Part shown: positions 35,361 through 45,540 of the stretch, one piece after another
How positions within the stretch are numbered: the stretch's first letter is position 1
Layout: each line of letters opens with the position of its first letter
NCBI RefSeq assembly: GCF_016652235.1
Contig: NZ_JAEPKU010000002.1
Location: forward strand, 58,253 to 122,252
Reading direction: 5' to 3'
Source of the DNA: Dysgonomonas sp. Marseille-P4677
Lineage (GTDB): Bacteria; Bacteroidota; Bacteroidia; Bacteroidales; Dysgonomonadaceae
Length of the DNA: 64,000 nucleotides
Notes under the pieces: generated by a model
The model's input: only the letters and a program-made list of their open reading frames with translations
What the model was told of the DNA's origin: nothing
The model's database searches: none
Program-made: the position numbers and the translations under genes

Positions 35361-36311
35361 TTATAGTTCTTCCGTTATCTTATAATCATTTCTAGCAGTT
35401 GAATTACGAGATACTATCTCTCCTAAAAATCCAGCTAAAAACAGCTGCGTACCTAACAACATCATTGTCAAGGCAATATAGAAATATGGCGAATTAGTAA
35501 CTAATGGATGTGCAATACCTTGATTTATAGCATAAAGTTTATTCGCTCCAACAATAACTACTGCTACAAAACCAAGTAGGAACATAACCGTTCCCCATAA
35601 TCCAAAGAAATGCATCGGCTTTCGTCCAAATACAGATAAAAACCAGAGGGTAAGTAGGTCCAGATAGCCATTTACAAAACGGCTTAAACCTGCAAACTTG
35701 CTTTTACCATATTTTCGGGCTTGATGATGTACCACCTTCTCCCCTATTTTCCGATAGCCTGCTATACGAGCTAGATAGGGGATATATCGATGCATATCGT
35801 TATATATCTCTATGCTCTTCACAACTTCTTTACGATATGCCTTAAGCCCACAATTAAAATCATGTAATTTCACACCTGACACCTTACGTGCAGTAGCATT
35901 AAATAGTTTTGTAGGCAAGGTTTTAGACAAAGGGTCATAACGTTTCTTTTTCCAGCCTGAAACCAGATCATAACCATCTTCCTTTATCATCTTATACAAG
36001 GCCGGAATCTCATCCGGACTGTCTTGTAAGTCAGCATCCATTGTTATCACGACGTCTCCTTCCACTTTTTGAAAAGCACAGTGTAAGGCCGGTGATTTTC
36101 CATAGTTACGTTTAAAACGAATAGCTTTTATTTCGGGAGACGCTTTTCTTAACTCACATATAATATCCCAAGAACGATCAGTGCTACCGTCATCTACAAA
36201 GATAACTTCATAAGAAAAAGCATTCTCCTCCATCACTCGTTTTATCCAAGCATGGAGTTCCGAGAGCGACTCTTCTTCATTAAGTAAAGGTATAACAACA
36301 GATATATCCAT
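35361..36311 (-). CDS. family 2 glycosyltransferase with C-terminal membrane helices (GtrB/DPM-like)
   Basis: A 316-residue enzyme likely transferring a sugar to polyprenyl phosphate at the inner membrane. The GT2 domain (about 1-225) has the nucleotide motif FVDDGSTDRSWDI and the metal-binding ITMDADLQDSPDEIP (DxD). Two membrane helices follow at about 235-257 and 275-300. The donor is probably UDP-glucose or GDP-mannose type, by family resemblance only. It is 19 nt after the DUF4199 gene and ends at a terminator. Confidence 0.9.
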   Translation of the reverse strand: MDISVVIPLLNEEESLSELHAWIKRVMEENAFSYEVIFVDDGSTDRSWDIICELRKASPEIKAIRFKRNYGKSPALHCAFQKVEGDVVITMDADLQDSPDEIPALYKMIKEDGYDLVSGWKKKRYDPLSKTLPTKLFNATARKVSGVKLHDFNCGLKAYRKEVVKSIEIYNDMHRYIPYLARIAGYRKIGEKVVHHQARKYGKSKFAGLSRFVNGYLDLLTLWFLSVFGRKPMHFFGLWGTVMFLLGFVAVVIVGANKLYAINQGIAHPLVTNSPYFYIALTMMLLGTQLFLAGFLGEIVSRNSTARNDYKITEEL

Positions 36312-36330
36312 TTGATATTGAGTATTACAA

Positions 36331-36861
36331 TTATTTGCTTTTTGTACTATTGACCAATAACCCCATCAACAAGCCTAGAATCAATCCTAACATGGTATTT
36401 TTTATAAATTCGGAAATGATATATATTGGTTGACTTGAAAATATCTTTCCTAACAGTTCTTTCTGATCTGAAGGATTCGGCATTTTTTCTATCATATTCA
36501 TCACCGGAATAATCATTTTAGTAAAATACGAAGGATCTATAAATTTATAATGAGCATATATAACAATAGCCTCGAAGAAAGATGCAAAAAAACAAATAAG
36601 TGTGACAAATAAGACACACGATAATATCCCTTTAGGGCTCTCCGGATCTGCGTCTTTATATTTAAAAGTAAAAATATAAATCAATAGGAAAGTTCCTACA
36701 TTTAATAAATAATATACATATATAAAAACATGATCTGAAAAGCCTGATCCTATTAGAAATAAGTATTTGACCATCCAGAAAACACCCAGGATCATACCAT
36801 AATGCATGGCATATTTAAGTAGAGATGCGCCTTTTTCTTTTATATCCGGATTATTAATCAT
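36331..36861 (-). CDS. DUF4199-family membrane protein
   Basis: A 176-residue protein with four predicted membrane helices (about 15-37, 43-65, 80-105, 150-172). The layout and KYAMHYGMILGVFWMVKYLF at the N-terminus match the DUF4199 family, common in Bacteroidetes. Function unknown. Downstream is a GT2 glycosyltransferase on the same transcript, which suggests a link to lipid-linked sugar transfer; this is inference. Confidence 0.75.
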   Translation of the reverse strand: MINNPDIKEKGASLLKYAMHYGMILGVFWMVKYLFLIGSGFSDHVFIYVYYLLNVGTFLLIYIFTFKYKDADPESPKGILSCVLFVTLICFFASFFEAIVIYAHYKFIDPSYFTKMIIPVMNMIEKMPNPSDQKELLGKIFSSQPIYIISEFIKNTMLGLILGLLMGLLVNSTKSK

Positions 36862-36868
36862 TGCGGTA

Positions 36869-36876
36869 CAAATGTA
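36869..36876 (-). promoter_or_regulatory. -7 box of the DUF4199-GT2 operon
   Basis: TACATTTG on the minus strand, ending only 7 nt before the ATG at 36861, so the mRNA would have almost no leader. Confidence 0.4.
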
Positions 36877-36891
36877 AGAAATTTGTTTAAA

Positions 36892-36929
36892 AGAAATAAG
36901 TGCAAATCCGGGGATTTACACTTATTTCT
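36892..36929 (-). terminator. terminator after lon
   Basis: An 18-bp inverted repeat with one mismatch (36892-36909 and 36912-36929), followed on the minus strand by TTTT. It follows the lon stop at 36936. Confidence 0.82.
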
Positions 36930-36935
36930 ATTTAT

Positions 36936-39416
36936 TTAGTTAGCAATAGTCTCTTCTTTCACTCTAAAGTCTAAAGGATCTTTTACCTTCTCTTTTAGAA
37001 GAGCGATATCCAACACCTGTTTTATATCATCTACATAATGAAAAGTTAGTCCTTTTAAATAAAGAGGTTTGATTTCATCAATATCTTTTTTGTTCTCTTT
37101 ACAAAGAATAATATCTTTTATTCCTGCACGTTTGGCGGCAAGTATCTTTTCACGAATTCCGCCAACCGGTAAAACCTTCCCTCGCAAAGTAATCTCACCA
37201 GTCATTGCTAGATTTGCTCTTACTTTCCTTTGAGTAAACGCAGACGCTAATGATGTTACCATTGTAATACCGGCAGAAGGACCATCCTTAGGTATAGCAC
37301 CTTCAGGTACATGCACATGTACATTCCAATTATCAAAGACATCTTCATCTATACCTATAGCCTGTCCATGCGAATGAAGGTACTCCAATGCTAAAACAGC
37401 TGACTCCTTCATGACATCACCCAAATTTCCGGTTAATGTAAGCTTTCCACCTTTGCCTCTGCTAAGTGAGGTTTCTATGAAAAGGATCTCTCCTCCAACA
37501 GAAGTCCAAGCTAAACCAGTTACTACTCCGGCATAATCATTACCTTGATATTGATCGCGGCTATATTCTATTGCACCAAGATACTCATGTAAGTCGGAAG
37601 GTTCTAGCACCTTCTTATATTCCTCTTCCGATGCAACCTTACGTGCAACCTTACGCATTATCTTCGCTAGCTTCTTGTCTAACTCACGAACGCCCGATTC
37701 ACGAGTATAGTTTTCAACAATCTTTTCAATTGTTTTCTTTGGTATATCTATAACGTCTTTACCCAGTCCGTGATTCTCCATCTGTTTTGGAACCAAGTGT
37801 CTGCGAGCTATCTCTATCTTTTCTTCGATAATATATCCGCTCACATCTATAAGCTCCATACGATCGAGTAAAGGTTGCGAAATAGTAGATAGATTATTTG
37901 CTGTAGCAAGAAACATTACTTTCGACAAATCATAATCTATATTCAAATAGTTATCGTGAAAGGCTGAATTTTGCTCCGGATCCAATACTTCCAATAAGGC
38001 TGATGAAGGATCTCCTTTAAAGTCACTTCCTATTTTATCTATTTCATCTAATACAAAAACCGGGTTAGAAGAACCTGCTTTTAATATATTCTGAATTATT
38101 CGCCCCGGCATAGCTCCTATATATGTACGACGATGACCTCTAATTTCCGATTCATCGTGTAATCCACCAAATGAAACTCGTACATATTTTCTATTAAGAG
38201 CTTCCGCTACTGATTTCCCTAATGATGTTTTACCAACTCCAGGAGGGCCGTATAAGCAGATAATAGGAGATTTTAAATCGCCCTTCAGCTTTAATACAGC
38301 AAGATGCTCAATAATACGCTCTTTTACTTTTTCCAATCCAAAATGATCCCTATCTAAAACTTTTTGAGCATTTTTTAAATTGAAGTTATCTTTTGTATAC
38401 TCATCCCAAGGTAAATCCAGAAGAGTTTCTATATATGTATATTGAGTCGAATAATCTGGTGATTGCGGATGCAGGCGTTCCAATTTACTCATTTCCTTAT
38501 CAAAGACTTGAGCAACTTGCGCACTCCATTTCTTTTTGGTCGCCCTTTGCTTGAATTCTTCCAGATCGGCTTGTTGCGGATTACCGCCCAATTCGTCTTG
38601 TATTGTTTTTATCTGCTGCTGAAGGAAATATTCTTTTTGTTGTTGATTAAGCTCTTCTCTTGTTTTCATCTGAATATTGAGCTTCATTTCCATCAACTGA
38701 GTTTCCCTGTTAAGAATTACCAACAGACGATAGGCTCGTTCTTTATCATCATCAATTTCGAGTAAACTTTGTTTTTCTGCTCCCGATACAGGCAAATTCG
38801 CACAACAATAATTTACAAGTACCGATGATACAACATCCGATTTCAATCTTTGTATAAACTCTCTTGGAGGTTCGCCATACATGCGAAGCATCTGTATTGT
38901 CAGATCTCGTATAGAATCCAAAAGGGCTTTATATTCTGTATCGGTTTTAAGAACAGGCACTCCTTCTCTTACCTCATAACGGCCTTTCATGAAAGGCTCG
39001 TTTTGTGTCAGTTCTGTCAGTCTAAATCTTTTCTTTCCTTGAAAAATGACAGTCACATTTTCATCATCCGGAAGCTCTATAACCCGTATAATCTCACCTA
39101 TAACTCCTATAGGATACAAATCTGCTATTTCCGGATCATCGTTTTCTGCGTCCTTTTGGCAGATTAGTCCAACATATTTACCTTTTTGGCGATTTACACT
39201 TTTTATTAGCTTCAAAGATTTCTTACGAGCAACCGAAATAGGCATACTCGTTCCCGGAAAAATAACTGTATTACGAAGAGGCAAAATAGGCAGCTCTTCT
39301 TTCAGATCTTTTTCATTTATATAGCAATCTCCATCGTCGAAGTCATTGGTTATGATAGAAATAACAGGCTCCTTACTTTCTTCGAGACTTAGAATATCTT
39401 TTTTTCTATTAAACAT
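36936..39416 (-). CDS. lon: ATP-dependent protease Lon
   Basis: An 826-residue AAA+ serine protease. The N-terminal substrate domain begins at about 42 ([19 protein letters not shown]). Walker A is [20 protein letters not shown] and Walker [18 protein letters not shown]. The catalytic serine is in [13 protein letters not shown] and the lysine in [17 protein letters not shown]. Length is typical. It degrades misfolded and short-lived regulatory proteins. It is a single gene with its own terminator. Confidence 0.97.
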   Translation of the reverse strand: MFNRKKDILSLEESKEPVISIITNDFDDGDCYINEKDLKEELPILPLRNTVIFPGTSMPISVARKKSLKLIKSVNRQKGKYVGLICQKDAENDDPEIADLYPIGVIGEIIRVIELPDDENVTVIFQGKKRFRLTELTQNEPFMKGRYEVREGVPVLKTDTEYKALLDSIRDLTIQMLRMYGEPPREFIQRLKSDVVSSVLVNYCCANLPVSGAEKQSLLEIDDDKERAYRLLVILNRETQLMEMKLNIQMKTREELNQQQKEYFLQQQIKTIQDELGGNPQQADLEEFKQRATKKKWSAQVAQVFDKEMSKLERLHPQSPDYSTQYTYIETLLDLPWDEYTKDNFNLKNAQKVLDRDHFGLEKVKERIIEHLAVLKLKGDLKSPIICLYGPPGVGKTSLGKSVAEALNRKYVRVSFGGLHDESEIRGHRRTYIGAMPGRIIQNILKAGSSNPVFVLDEIDKIGSDFKGDPSSALLEVLDPEQNSAFHDNYLNIDYDLSKVMFLATANNLSTISQPLLDRMELIDVSGYIIEEKIEIARRHLVPKQMENHGLGKDVIDIPKKTIEKIVENYTRESGVRELDKKLAKIMRKVARKVASEEEYKKVLEPSDLHEYLGAIEYSRDQYQGNDYAGVVTGLAWTSVGGEILFIETSLSRGKGGKLTLTGNLGDVMKESAVLALEYLHSHGQAIGIDEDVFDNWNVHVHVPEGAIPKDGPSAGITMVTSLASAFTQRKVRANLAMTGEITLRGKVLPVGGIREKILAAKRAGIKDIILCKENKKDIDEIKPLYLKGLTFHYVDDIKQVLDIALLKEKVKDPLDFRVKEETIAN

Positions 39417-39485
39417 ATATCCTTTTTTTTTATTTGGATTAATCCCCTCTTAGTTTAAAGGGCTGTAAAAATACAGAATTATAAC

Positions 39486-39493
39486 TAACTTTG
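39486..39493 (+). promoter_or_regulatory. -7 box for the TrmN6-type gene
   Basis: TAACTTTG about 58 nt before the ATG at 39552; no clear -33 box. Confidence 0.45.
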
Positions 39494-39551
39494 CCCCTAT
39501 TATATAACAAAATTTGTGCCACAAAGTTAGTAATAGATAAACTAATATGAT

Positions 39552-40265
39552 ATGCCAAATCCATATTTCAAGTTTAAACAATTTACCGTATTCCATGACC
39601 GATGCGCTATGAAAGTAGGAACCGATGGCGTGTTATTAGGAGCTTGGACCAATATAGATAATTGCGAGAGAGCTCTTGATATCGGCACAGGATCGGGACT
39701 AATAGCTTTAATGATGGCCCAACGAAACAATAAACTATCTATAGATGCCATAGATATTGACAATTGTGCCTTTGAGCAAGCGAAAGACAATATCAAACTA
39801 TCTCCATTTGCTAATCAAATAGATTGCATCAATAACTCACTACAAGAATTACAAATTCGCCCAAGTAAAAAATACGACATAATTGTATCTAACCCTCCAT
39901 TTTTCATCCAATCATTAAAATCGCCTAAGCAAGAACGAACCATTGCGCGCCATACTGACACTCTTTCAGCAGAAGAGTTAGTCCGAATTTCGTCTACACT
40001 ATTGAATCGAAATGGAAAAATATCTGTAATCTATCCATTCAGCTACAAAAACAGCCTCCTGAATATAGCCAAAGAATATAATCTATTCGTCACACGTATA
40101 ACAACTGTTTATCCTACCCCAACCTCTTTGCCAAAAAGGATTCTTATGGAGATCTCGAATATGGCTACACCATTGGTAGAATCCGAATTAATAATAGAAA
40201 AAGAAAGACATATATATTCTGATGCATTTATAGAATTAGTAAAAGATTATTATCTAAAAATGTAA
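39552..40265 (+). CDS. tRNA1(Val) (adenine-37-N6)-methyltransferase (TrmN6/YfiC-like)
   Basis: A 237-residue class I SAM methyltransferase. The SAM-binding loop is ALDIGTGSGLIALMMAQR, and the adenine-N6 motif is DIIVSNPPFFI (NPPF). The N-terminal FKFKQFTVFHDRCAMKVGTDGVLLGAW is diagnostic of this family. In E. coli TrmN6 methylates A37 of tRNA-Val. The terminator downstream is shared with the convergent TonB receptor gene. Confidence 0.9.
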   Translation: MPNPYFKFKQFTVFHDRCAMKVGTDGVLLGAWTNIDNCERALDIGTGSGLIALMMAQRNNKLSIDAIDIDNCAFEQAKDNIKLSPFANQIDCINNSLQELQIRPSKKYDIIVSNPPFFIQSLKSPKQERTIARHTDTLSAEELVRISSTLLNRNGKISVIYPFSYKNSLLNIAKEYNLFVTRITTVYPTPTSLPKRILMEISNMATPLVESELIIEKERHIYSDAFIELVKDYYLKM

Positions 40266-40274
40266 AATATAACC

Positions 40275-40316
40275 ATAATATTGAGAGGAAATAATTTTAT
40301 CTCCTCTCAATATTAT
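40275..40316. terminator. bidirectional terminator between trmN6 and the TonB receptor gene
   Basis: A 15-bp perfect inverted repeat (40275-40289 and 40302-40316), followed by T on the plus side; it serves both converging genes. Confidence 0.85.
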
Positions 40317-40321
40317 TTTTA

Positions 40322-42610
40322 TTAAATAGAAGTAATTTTTAGCCCTACAAAAAATGTACGAGGTAGTGATGGCCCGTAAATATACTCCGAGTCACGATTA
40401 GGGCCTCTATCGTAATCCTTTTGTATTTGATTGAACATATTTTGCACCCCTGCATTTATCTCTAGCATATTTTTAGTATTCAGGTTGAAAAAGTAAGATA
40501 ATTTTAGAGTTGTATCAAAGAAACTTTTTGTTTTTACAGTTTCATCCTTTAATACACCTTCCGCTCCCGCAAAATGTGGAGCCAACATGGAACCAGTGTA
40601 TACTCCGGATAACGAAACTGAATATTGCTTCTTGGGAGAAGCTGTTGCTGAAAAGAAGCCGTAAGTATCGGGCGATCTTAACATCTTCTTTACAGGTTGC
40701 ACGTATTCTTCCGACGACCAGCTAACAGGCTTAGTATAACGGCTTCTTTGCCATGTAAAGCCACCTTGAATTTCGAGCCAGCTCAAAGGTTGTACTGTTG
40801 TTTCCAAGTTTACGCCATATACATATGCTCCATCTCCATTAACACGTGTCATTAAGGTATTCCCCGCAGCATCTACACCCGTTTCCTGAACAACGAACAC
40901 ATTATTTATTTTAGTATAAAAACCTTCTAAAAGAAAATACGAATATATATTTTCGTTATAAAAGCTAAAATCGGCCCCTCCATTTATTGTATTGGAATAT
41001 TCACGTTTCAGCTCTTTACCGAGCTGAGTAATAGTAGCAGAACCACCTATTACTGGTATATCCAAATCTGAGGCAATAATCTCAGGAGCTCTGTACCCCA
41101 TAGAATATGCTGCTCGAAGATTTACTTTTTCACCTAATCTATATCTAATACTACTTCGTGGAATCAAATTTATATTACTCAACTTATTATGTTTATCTCC
41201 TCTAAGACCTATAATAAAAGTCAAAGCATCATCCCTCCATTCATTCTGTAAATAAAGACTACTCATGTTTACAATTTGCTTTACATTTCTACTGTGAATT
41301 GTATCATGAAGATTTGTATATTCTTGGGTAAATCCAGCTGTAAATTTTGCGGGCATAAACAAAAGTTTATCCATATTTACTTCGTATCTAACTGTTCCGG
41401 TCAATGCCAATTCTGACGTATTACCGTAACCATCGGGATCATATCCTCCCCCATAATAACTATCTCTACCTGTTTTCTGAACAGACATATTCACCGTAAG
41501 CTTTTGCTTATGATCATCACTAAGATGTGTATAACCCATCCCCCCCGAATGTATCCTATAGTCTGTTGTTTCAGCAATCAAAGCTTCGTGTGGAGGACGA
41601 CTCATATTATCCCCACCTCTGCGATATTCTGATATATAATGACATTCCAACGTAAACTTATCGTGGGATGTCGGTTTCAAAAAAGAACGAAAGCCAAGTG
41701 AAGAAGTCCTATTCTTACCTATTTCTGAAAAGCCATCATTATTAGCATCCCAAGGATTCCTATTCCTCATATTTGCAAAAAGAGAAATGCCTGATTTCTT
41801 AGATCTATCTACAAAAGAAGAATTGAGATACAAGGTATTATCAGCCGACTTACCATCGATAAGAGACATATTATATTTAGCTTGATAAGAATTTTTCTCA
41901 GGCTCCTTTGTTATTATATTTATTACTCCGCCAATAGCATTGGCCCCATAAAGGACAGAACCTCCTCCACGAATAACTTCAACTTGCTCTATCATATTAG
42001 TAGGCATCTGCTCCAGACCATACATCTTTGATAAAGAGCTAAAAACCGGTTGTCCATCAATCAACATTTGAGAATATTGCCCTTCAAGACCATTTATTCT
42101 TACCTCTTGTGTTCCACAATTCTGACAATTGGTTTCCACCCTCAATCCCGGCATATAATTCAGACCTTGAGATAAAGATGTAGAATTTGTGGCTTCAAAA
42201 GCTTTAGTAGTTAATTTATTCACTACTACTGGCGATATTTTCCTATTTAGAGCGTTAGCTGAAGCTGTTATCATTATCTCATCCAATTGCTGATCTTCCG
42301 GTTCTATATATAAAGTAACATTCTTAATTTCATTTACCCCAACCGACACTTCTTGTCGCAATGGTGAATAACCTATATATTGTGTAACAACAGCATATGT
42401 TCCAGGAAGCAATCCACCTAACACAAAATGTCCGGTCTCATCTGTCATTACAGCAGATTGTTTCCCTTCAATAGAAACTGTTACTCCTGGAAGATGCTCT
42501 TCTGTCCCACTATCCAATACATGTCCTTTTAGTGTCGATTTACCTGTTTGCTGAGCCATAAGCCCTATAGAGCAAAATATATAGAATGATAAAAGTTTTA
42601 TCTTTTTCAT
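40322..42610 (-). CDS. TonB-dependent outer-membrane receptor with carboxypeptidase-like N-terminal domain
   Basis: A 762-residue receptor. Signal peptide MKKIKLLSFYIFCSIGLMAQ, then a CarboxypepD_reg-like domain (about 25-105, KGHVLDSGTEEHLPGVTVSI), the plug (about 118-240) with EQVEVIRGGGSVLYGANAIGG, and a 22-strand barrel ending in FVGLKITSI. The plug has a CxxC pair, NCQNCG (C162, C165), followed by EVRINGLEGQYSQMLIDG. It has no SusD partner, so it is not a glycan importer of the Sus type. The upstream gene on the same strand is a His-rich small protein, which points to metal or metal-chelate uptake; the substrate is not shown by the sequence. Confidence 0.9.
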   Translation of the reverse strand: MKKIKLLSFYIFCSIGLMAQQTGKSTLKGHVLDSGTEEHLPGVTVSIEGKQSAVMTDETGHFVLGGLLPGTYAVVTQYIGYSPLRQEVSVGVNEIKNVTLYIEPEDQQLDEIMITASANALNRKISPVVVNKLTTKAFEATNSTSLSQGLNYMPGLRVETNCQNCGTQEVRINGLEGQYSQMLIDGQPVFSSLSKMYGLEQMPTNMIEQVEVIRGGGSVLYGANAIGGVINIITKEPEKNSYQAKYNMSLIDGKSADNTLYLNSSFVDRSKKSGISLFANMRNRNPWDANNDGFSEIGKNRTSSLGFRSFLKPTSHDKFTLECHYISEYRRGGDNMSRPPHEALIAETTDYRIHSGGMGYTHLSDDHKQKLTVNMSVQKTGRDSYYGGGYDPDGYGNTSELALTGTVRYEVNMDKLLFMPAKFTAGFTQEYTNLHDTIHSRNVKQIVNMSSLYLQNEWRDDALTFIIGLRGDKHNKLSNINLIPRSSIRYRLGEKVNLRAAYSMGYRAPEIIASDLDIPVIGGSATITQLGKELKREYSNTINGGADFSFYNENIYSYFLLEGFYTKINNVFVVQETGVDAAGNTLMTRVNGDGAYVYGVNLETTVQPLSWLEIQGGFTWQRSRYTKPVSWSSEEYVQPVKKMLRSPDTYGFFSATASPKKQYSVSLSGVYTGSMLAPHFAGAEGVLKDETVKTKSFFDTTLKLSYFFNLNTKNMLEINAGVQNMFNQIQKDYDRGPNRDSEYIYGPSLPRTFFVGLKITSI

Positions 42611-42819
42611 GTTTCAATTATAATTATATCATATAAAACGTAGTAACGCGATTTATACAATGCATGAAAGCCCGTAATAAATTACAGTCAAAAGCCTCAT
42701 CTAAATCGTATAGACAAAGGTTTTAGGGCTTAAAAAAAATAAATATTAAGTAGAAACAGGATTGCATATAGACATACCAACCCTTAATGAATAATTCCTA
42801 AAAAAAGAATTATATCGAA

Positions 42820-43206
42820 TTATGAAAAAGAAGAAGTAGGGGGAGCTCTATAATTAAAATAAACTGCAACCGGACAGCTAATGACCTGAGGAGCCAGTTC
42901 CTTATATTGTAGTATATCAACATAAAAATCAACACCATCTAAAGTATTGATGCAGTCAGCTTCAAATGAAGTTGTATTCGAAAGTTGATTGAAAGTAAAA
43001 AAGCCGGCTGAAGTATGATGATGCGTCTCGAAAGGAGGAAGTTTATCATCATCTGCATTTTTAGCAAATTTATTATAAGGATGCGAATGCACGTAAACCA
43101 CCCCATTGTAGATGTGGCTATGTACAAAATAAGAAACACAGCCAAAATACCCTAGATATAAGAAGAGTAATAATTTAGCTGTATTTCTTATTTGCTTGGA
43201 AGACAT
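42820..43206 (-). CDS. small histidine-rich exported protein, possible metal-binding partner of the TonB receptor
   Basis: A 128-residue protein with an N-terminal hydrophobic segment (LLLFLYLGYFGCVSYF) that would act as signal or anchor. Histidine clusters follow: VHSHIYNG (H29, H31), VHSHPYN (H40, H42) and THHHTS (H62-64). The rest is neutral with two cysteines. I recognise no catalytic domain. It lies 209 bp upstream of the TonB receptor gene on the same strand and could be a metal sensor or periplasmic metal shuttle; this is inference from composition and position. Gene content alone makes it more likely real than a shadow frame. Confidence 0.65.
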   Translation of the reverse strand: MSSKQIRNTAKLLLFLYLGYFGCVSYFVHSHIYNGVVYVHSHPYNKFAKNADDDKLPPFETHHHTSAGFFTFNQLSNTTSFEADCINTLDGVDFYVDILQYKELAPQVISCPVAVYFNYRAPPTSSFS

Positions 43207-43230
43207 TTTGATTGTCTTTATTCGGTATTA

Positions 43231-44595
43231 TTAATATTTACTCGATATAATAGTCATCTTCATGTTAGGTGGATCAGTCCTCAATATAGCAGAGGTAGGA
43301 TACATCTGATTATATATATCCGTAATAGCCCCCGAAGTGGTTGTCGAAGGTGTTGCATCGACAGGTATCATCAAATATTTGAGATCCGGCAGTTCTGTTT
43401 GCCCCTTAGACTTATAATAATCTGCATAATAATTAATTACTGAAGCCAAATTTCCTAGATCATAAGTATTCGATGATGTATTACGAGAGATAACAAAAGA
43501 TGTTTTATTACTTGAACTATACCTCTTATCGTAGAAATAATTTTCCAGAGAGTCTTTATTTATAACTAAAACATAAGAAGGTCTGATTAATCCCGACTTT
43601 TCTTCCTCCTCAGTAAAGCCTTTCACCTTAAAGTTTGCGGCATTGATTACTCTATCTTTACCCACAGTTTTCATTATATCGTCCAAAGGAATCGTAAATT
43701 CAGTATATACACCAGCCGGAGTTTTCATATAAGTCCTAACATCGCTTTCTCCAAGCATATCTGTCGGCAATGTATTTTTCACATGATTCATTTGAATAAC
43801 TTCCGGCGTAACAGGCAAGTGGAATATTCCTACAGCAGCAGAGTCAGCGGTATTAGCTACATTTCTTATCTGATAAGTATAATATATATTAAAACTTGTC
43901 TGATCTGTTCGAATAAGAGTTCCCGAGCCAAATGTAGTAGTTACATATATTCCTTTGAAGAATTCACTCATTGCATCAGAATTCTTAAATGTATCCTTCG
44001 ATTCGAGCCATTCATTATAGAAACGTTCGCCTAAAGACAGATCTAATTGTGTATTAATAGTCCTTATACGATAACCGCTCTCCACCACATTAGGAAGATC
44101 CTGAATAGAAAATATATTTTGCCCCAGAAGCTTACTCATATTATCTGTATACTTCGCAGGGTCGACACTTGTGAAGAAAAATGCTTTTAGTGGTTTTGTA
44201 ACTTCATAGACTGATAATCCCATCGGAGCAACTGTATCTCCGGTAAAATATGTAAACTCTGTATTTAAAAAGACAGAGTCGATTGTCACTTTTTTATTAT
44301 TCGGATTCTTAAACTCTATATCCTCTGGGCAAAATAGCTCTGTCATGTAATCTGACTTTACCTTTCCAAATATAGGATCAATATACTCGCCTAATAATCC
44401 ATATTCGGTACGGGCATATACTGAATCTTCAAAAGAGTATGTTGCGGCCCTCAGGTCAATAGTATCACCTTTTGCGTTTATATCATCCTTTTCAGGCTGT
44501 ATACTTTCACCTAACTGACCAAGATTATCTTCGCAAGCAACAAATATAATCGCAAAAAAAGCTATGAATAGGCTTAATAATGTTTTAATTTTCAT
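43231..44595 (-). CDS. DUF4270-family lipoprotein
   Basis: A 454-residue outer-membrane-type lipoprotein. Signal and lipobox are LLSLFIAFFAIIFVACEDN (cysteine at about 21), followed by acidic residues. The conserved start of the mature part is EDNLGQLGESIQPEKDDI, then GLLGEYIDPIFGKVKSDYM, both typical of DUF4270. Function unknown. It lies next to a short GT5 gene and near panC-panD, the usual Bacteroidetes neighbourhood for this family. It is 24 nt upstream of the His-rich protein gene. Confidence 0.82.
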   Translation of the reverse strand: MKIKTLLSLFIAFFAIIFVACEDNLGQLGESIQPEKDDINAKGDTIDLRAATYSFEDSVYARTEYGLLGEYIDPIFGKVKSDYMTELFCPEDIEFKNPNNKKVTIDSVFLNTEFTYFTGDTVAPMGLSVYEVTKPLKAFFFTSVDPAKYTDNMSKLLGQNIFSIQDLPNVVESGYRIRTINTQLDLSLGERFYNEWLESKDTFKNSDAMSEFFKGIYVTTTFGSGTLIRTDQTSFNIYYTYQIRNVANTADSAAVGIFHLPVTPEVIQMNHVKNTLPTDMLGESDVRTYMKTPAGVYTEFTIPLDDIMKTVGKDRVINAANFKVKGFTEEEEKSGLIRPSYVLVINKDSLENYFYDKRYSSSNKTSFVISRNTSSNTYDLGNLASVINYYADYYKSKGQTELPDLKYLMIPVDATPSTTTSGAITDIYNQMYPTSAILRTDPPNMKMTIISSKY

Positions 44596-44635
44596 TCAAA
44601 TAATGTTAATTCAAATTTGGGATTCAAATATCTAA

Positions 44636-44671
44636 AAAAATGCTGTTTACTAAAAATAAAACAGCATTTTT
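44636..44671 (-). terminator. terminator after the GT5-like gene
   Basis: Stem AAAAATGCTGTTT (44636-44648) / AAACAGCATTTTT (44659-44671), 10-nt loop, followed by T on the minus strand. Confidence 0.85.
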
Positions 44672-44691
44672 CTAATTTTATTTTAGATACT

Positions 44692-45498
44692 TTAAAGATT
44701 CTCGTAAAAATCATTGATTGCATCAACCGAAACATCTAATTCACCAGGATATGAAAGAAATTTTTTATCGGAATTATTTACAAAATCGAGGACGTTTTTA
44801 TTCACTGATGCTTCGCTTTGAATAACACCATCTGCATATTTGATTGCAAAATTAGTAAGCGTTTCATAGTCCACTACATCTTTTAATTCAGAAACGTCTT
44901 TATCCTTTAAGCCATCAAATTTTAGTTTATTAACAAAATTTTCGCTAAAAGGCTGTTTAAAATCGTCATTATATAAAGAATATACAATTTTTGAATTTTT
45001 GAAACAAGGATCATCAGCATATGCTGTTTTTATATACAATCCTGTCAACGCTGTCATCCAGCCATGACAATCAATCACATCCGGTATCCAACGTAATTTC
45101 TTGATTGTTTCCAACACACCCCTTACATAAAATATACTTCTTTCATCATTATCAGAGAACTCCACATCGTCATCATCAGCAACGGTATACTTACGCTTAA
45201 AGTAATCATCATTATCGATAAAATAAATTTGCATACGGGCTGCCTGAATAGAAGCCACCTTTATAATCAATGGGTGGTCCGTATCATCAATAATAAGATT
45301 CATACCCGAAAGACGGATTACTTCATGAAGTTGGTTTCTTCTCTCGTTTATATTTCCAAATCTCGGCATAAAGGTCCTTATCTCCTGCCCCTTTTCCTGT
45401 ATAGCTTGTGGTAAGTATCTACAATTTGTTGCAATTGCTGACTCAGGAAGATATGGTGTTATCTCCTGCGTAATGTATAAAATCTTTTTTGTACTCAT
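44692..45498 (-). CDS. truncated GT5 (glycogen/starch synthase-like) protein, catalytic motif lost
   Basis: A 268-residue protein matching only the N-terminal GT5 domain of glycogen synthase (ILYITQEITPYLPESAI, IPDVIDCHGWMTALTGLYIKTAY). Full-length synthases have about 480 residues and a second Rossmann domain for the sugar nucleotide; this is absent. The N-terminal KxGG motif that binds ADP-glucose is replaced by PESAIATNCRYLPQ. An acidic run (ADDDDVEFSDNDE) is present. Catalysis as a glycogen synthase is therefore unlikely; a regulatory or structural role is possible. It is monocistronic, with a -7 box upstream and a terminator downstream. Confidence 0.8.
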   Translation of the reverse strand: MSTKKILYITQEITPYLPESAIATNCRYLPQAIQEKGQEIRTFMPRFGNINERRNQLHEVIRLSGMNLIIDDTDHPLIIKVASIQAARMQIYFIDNDDYFKRKYTVADDDDVEFSDNDERSIFYVRGVLETIKKLRWIPDVIDCHGWMTALTGLYIKTAYADDPCFKNSKIVYSLYNDDFKQPFSENFVNKLKFDGLKDKDVSELKDVVDYETLTNFAIKYADGVIQSEASVNKNVLDFVNNSDKKFLSYPGELDVSVDAINDFYENL

Positions 45499-45532
45499 TT
45501 AATTAGGTCTCTTCAGAATTCGATTGAGAGTA

Positions 45533-45540
45533 CAAAGATA
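45533..45540 (-). promoter_or_regulatory. -7 box of the GT5-like gene
   Basis: TATCTTTG on the minus strand, about 35 nt before the ATG at 45498. Confidence 0.5.
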
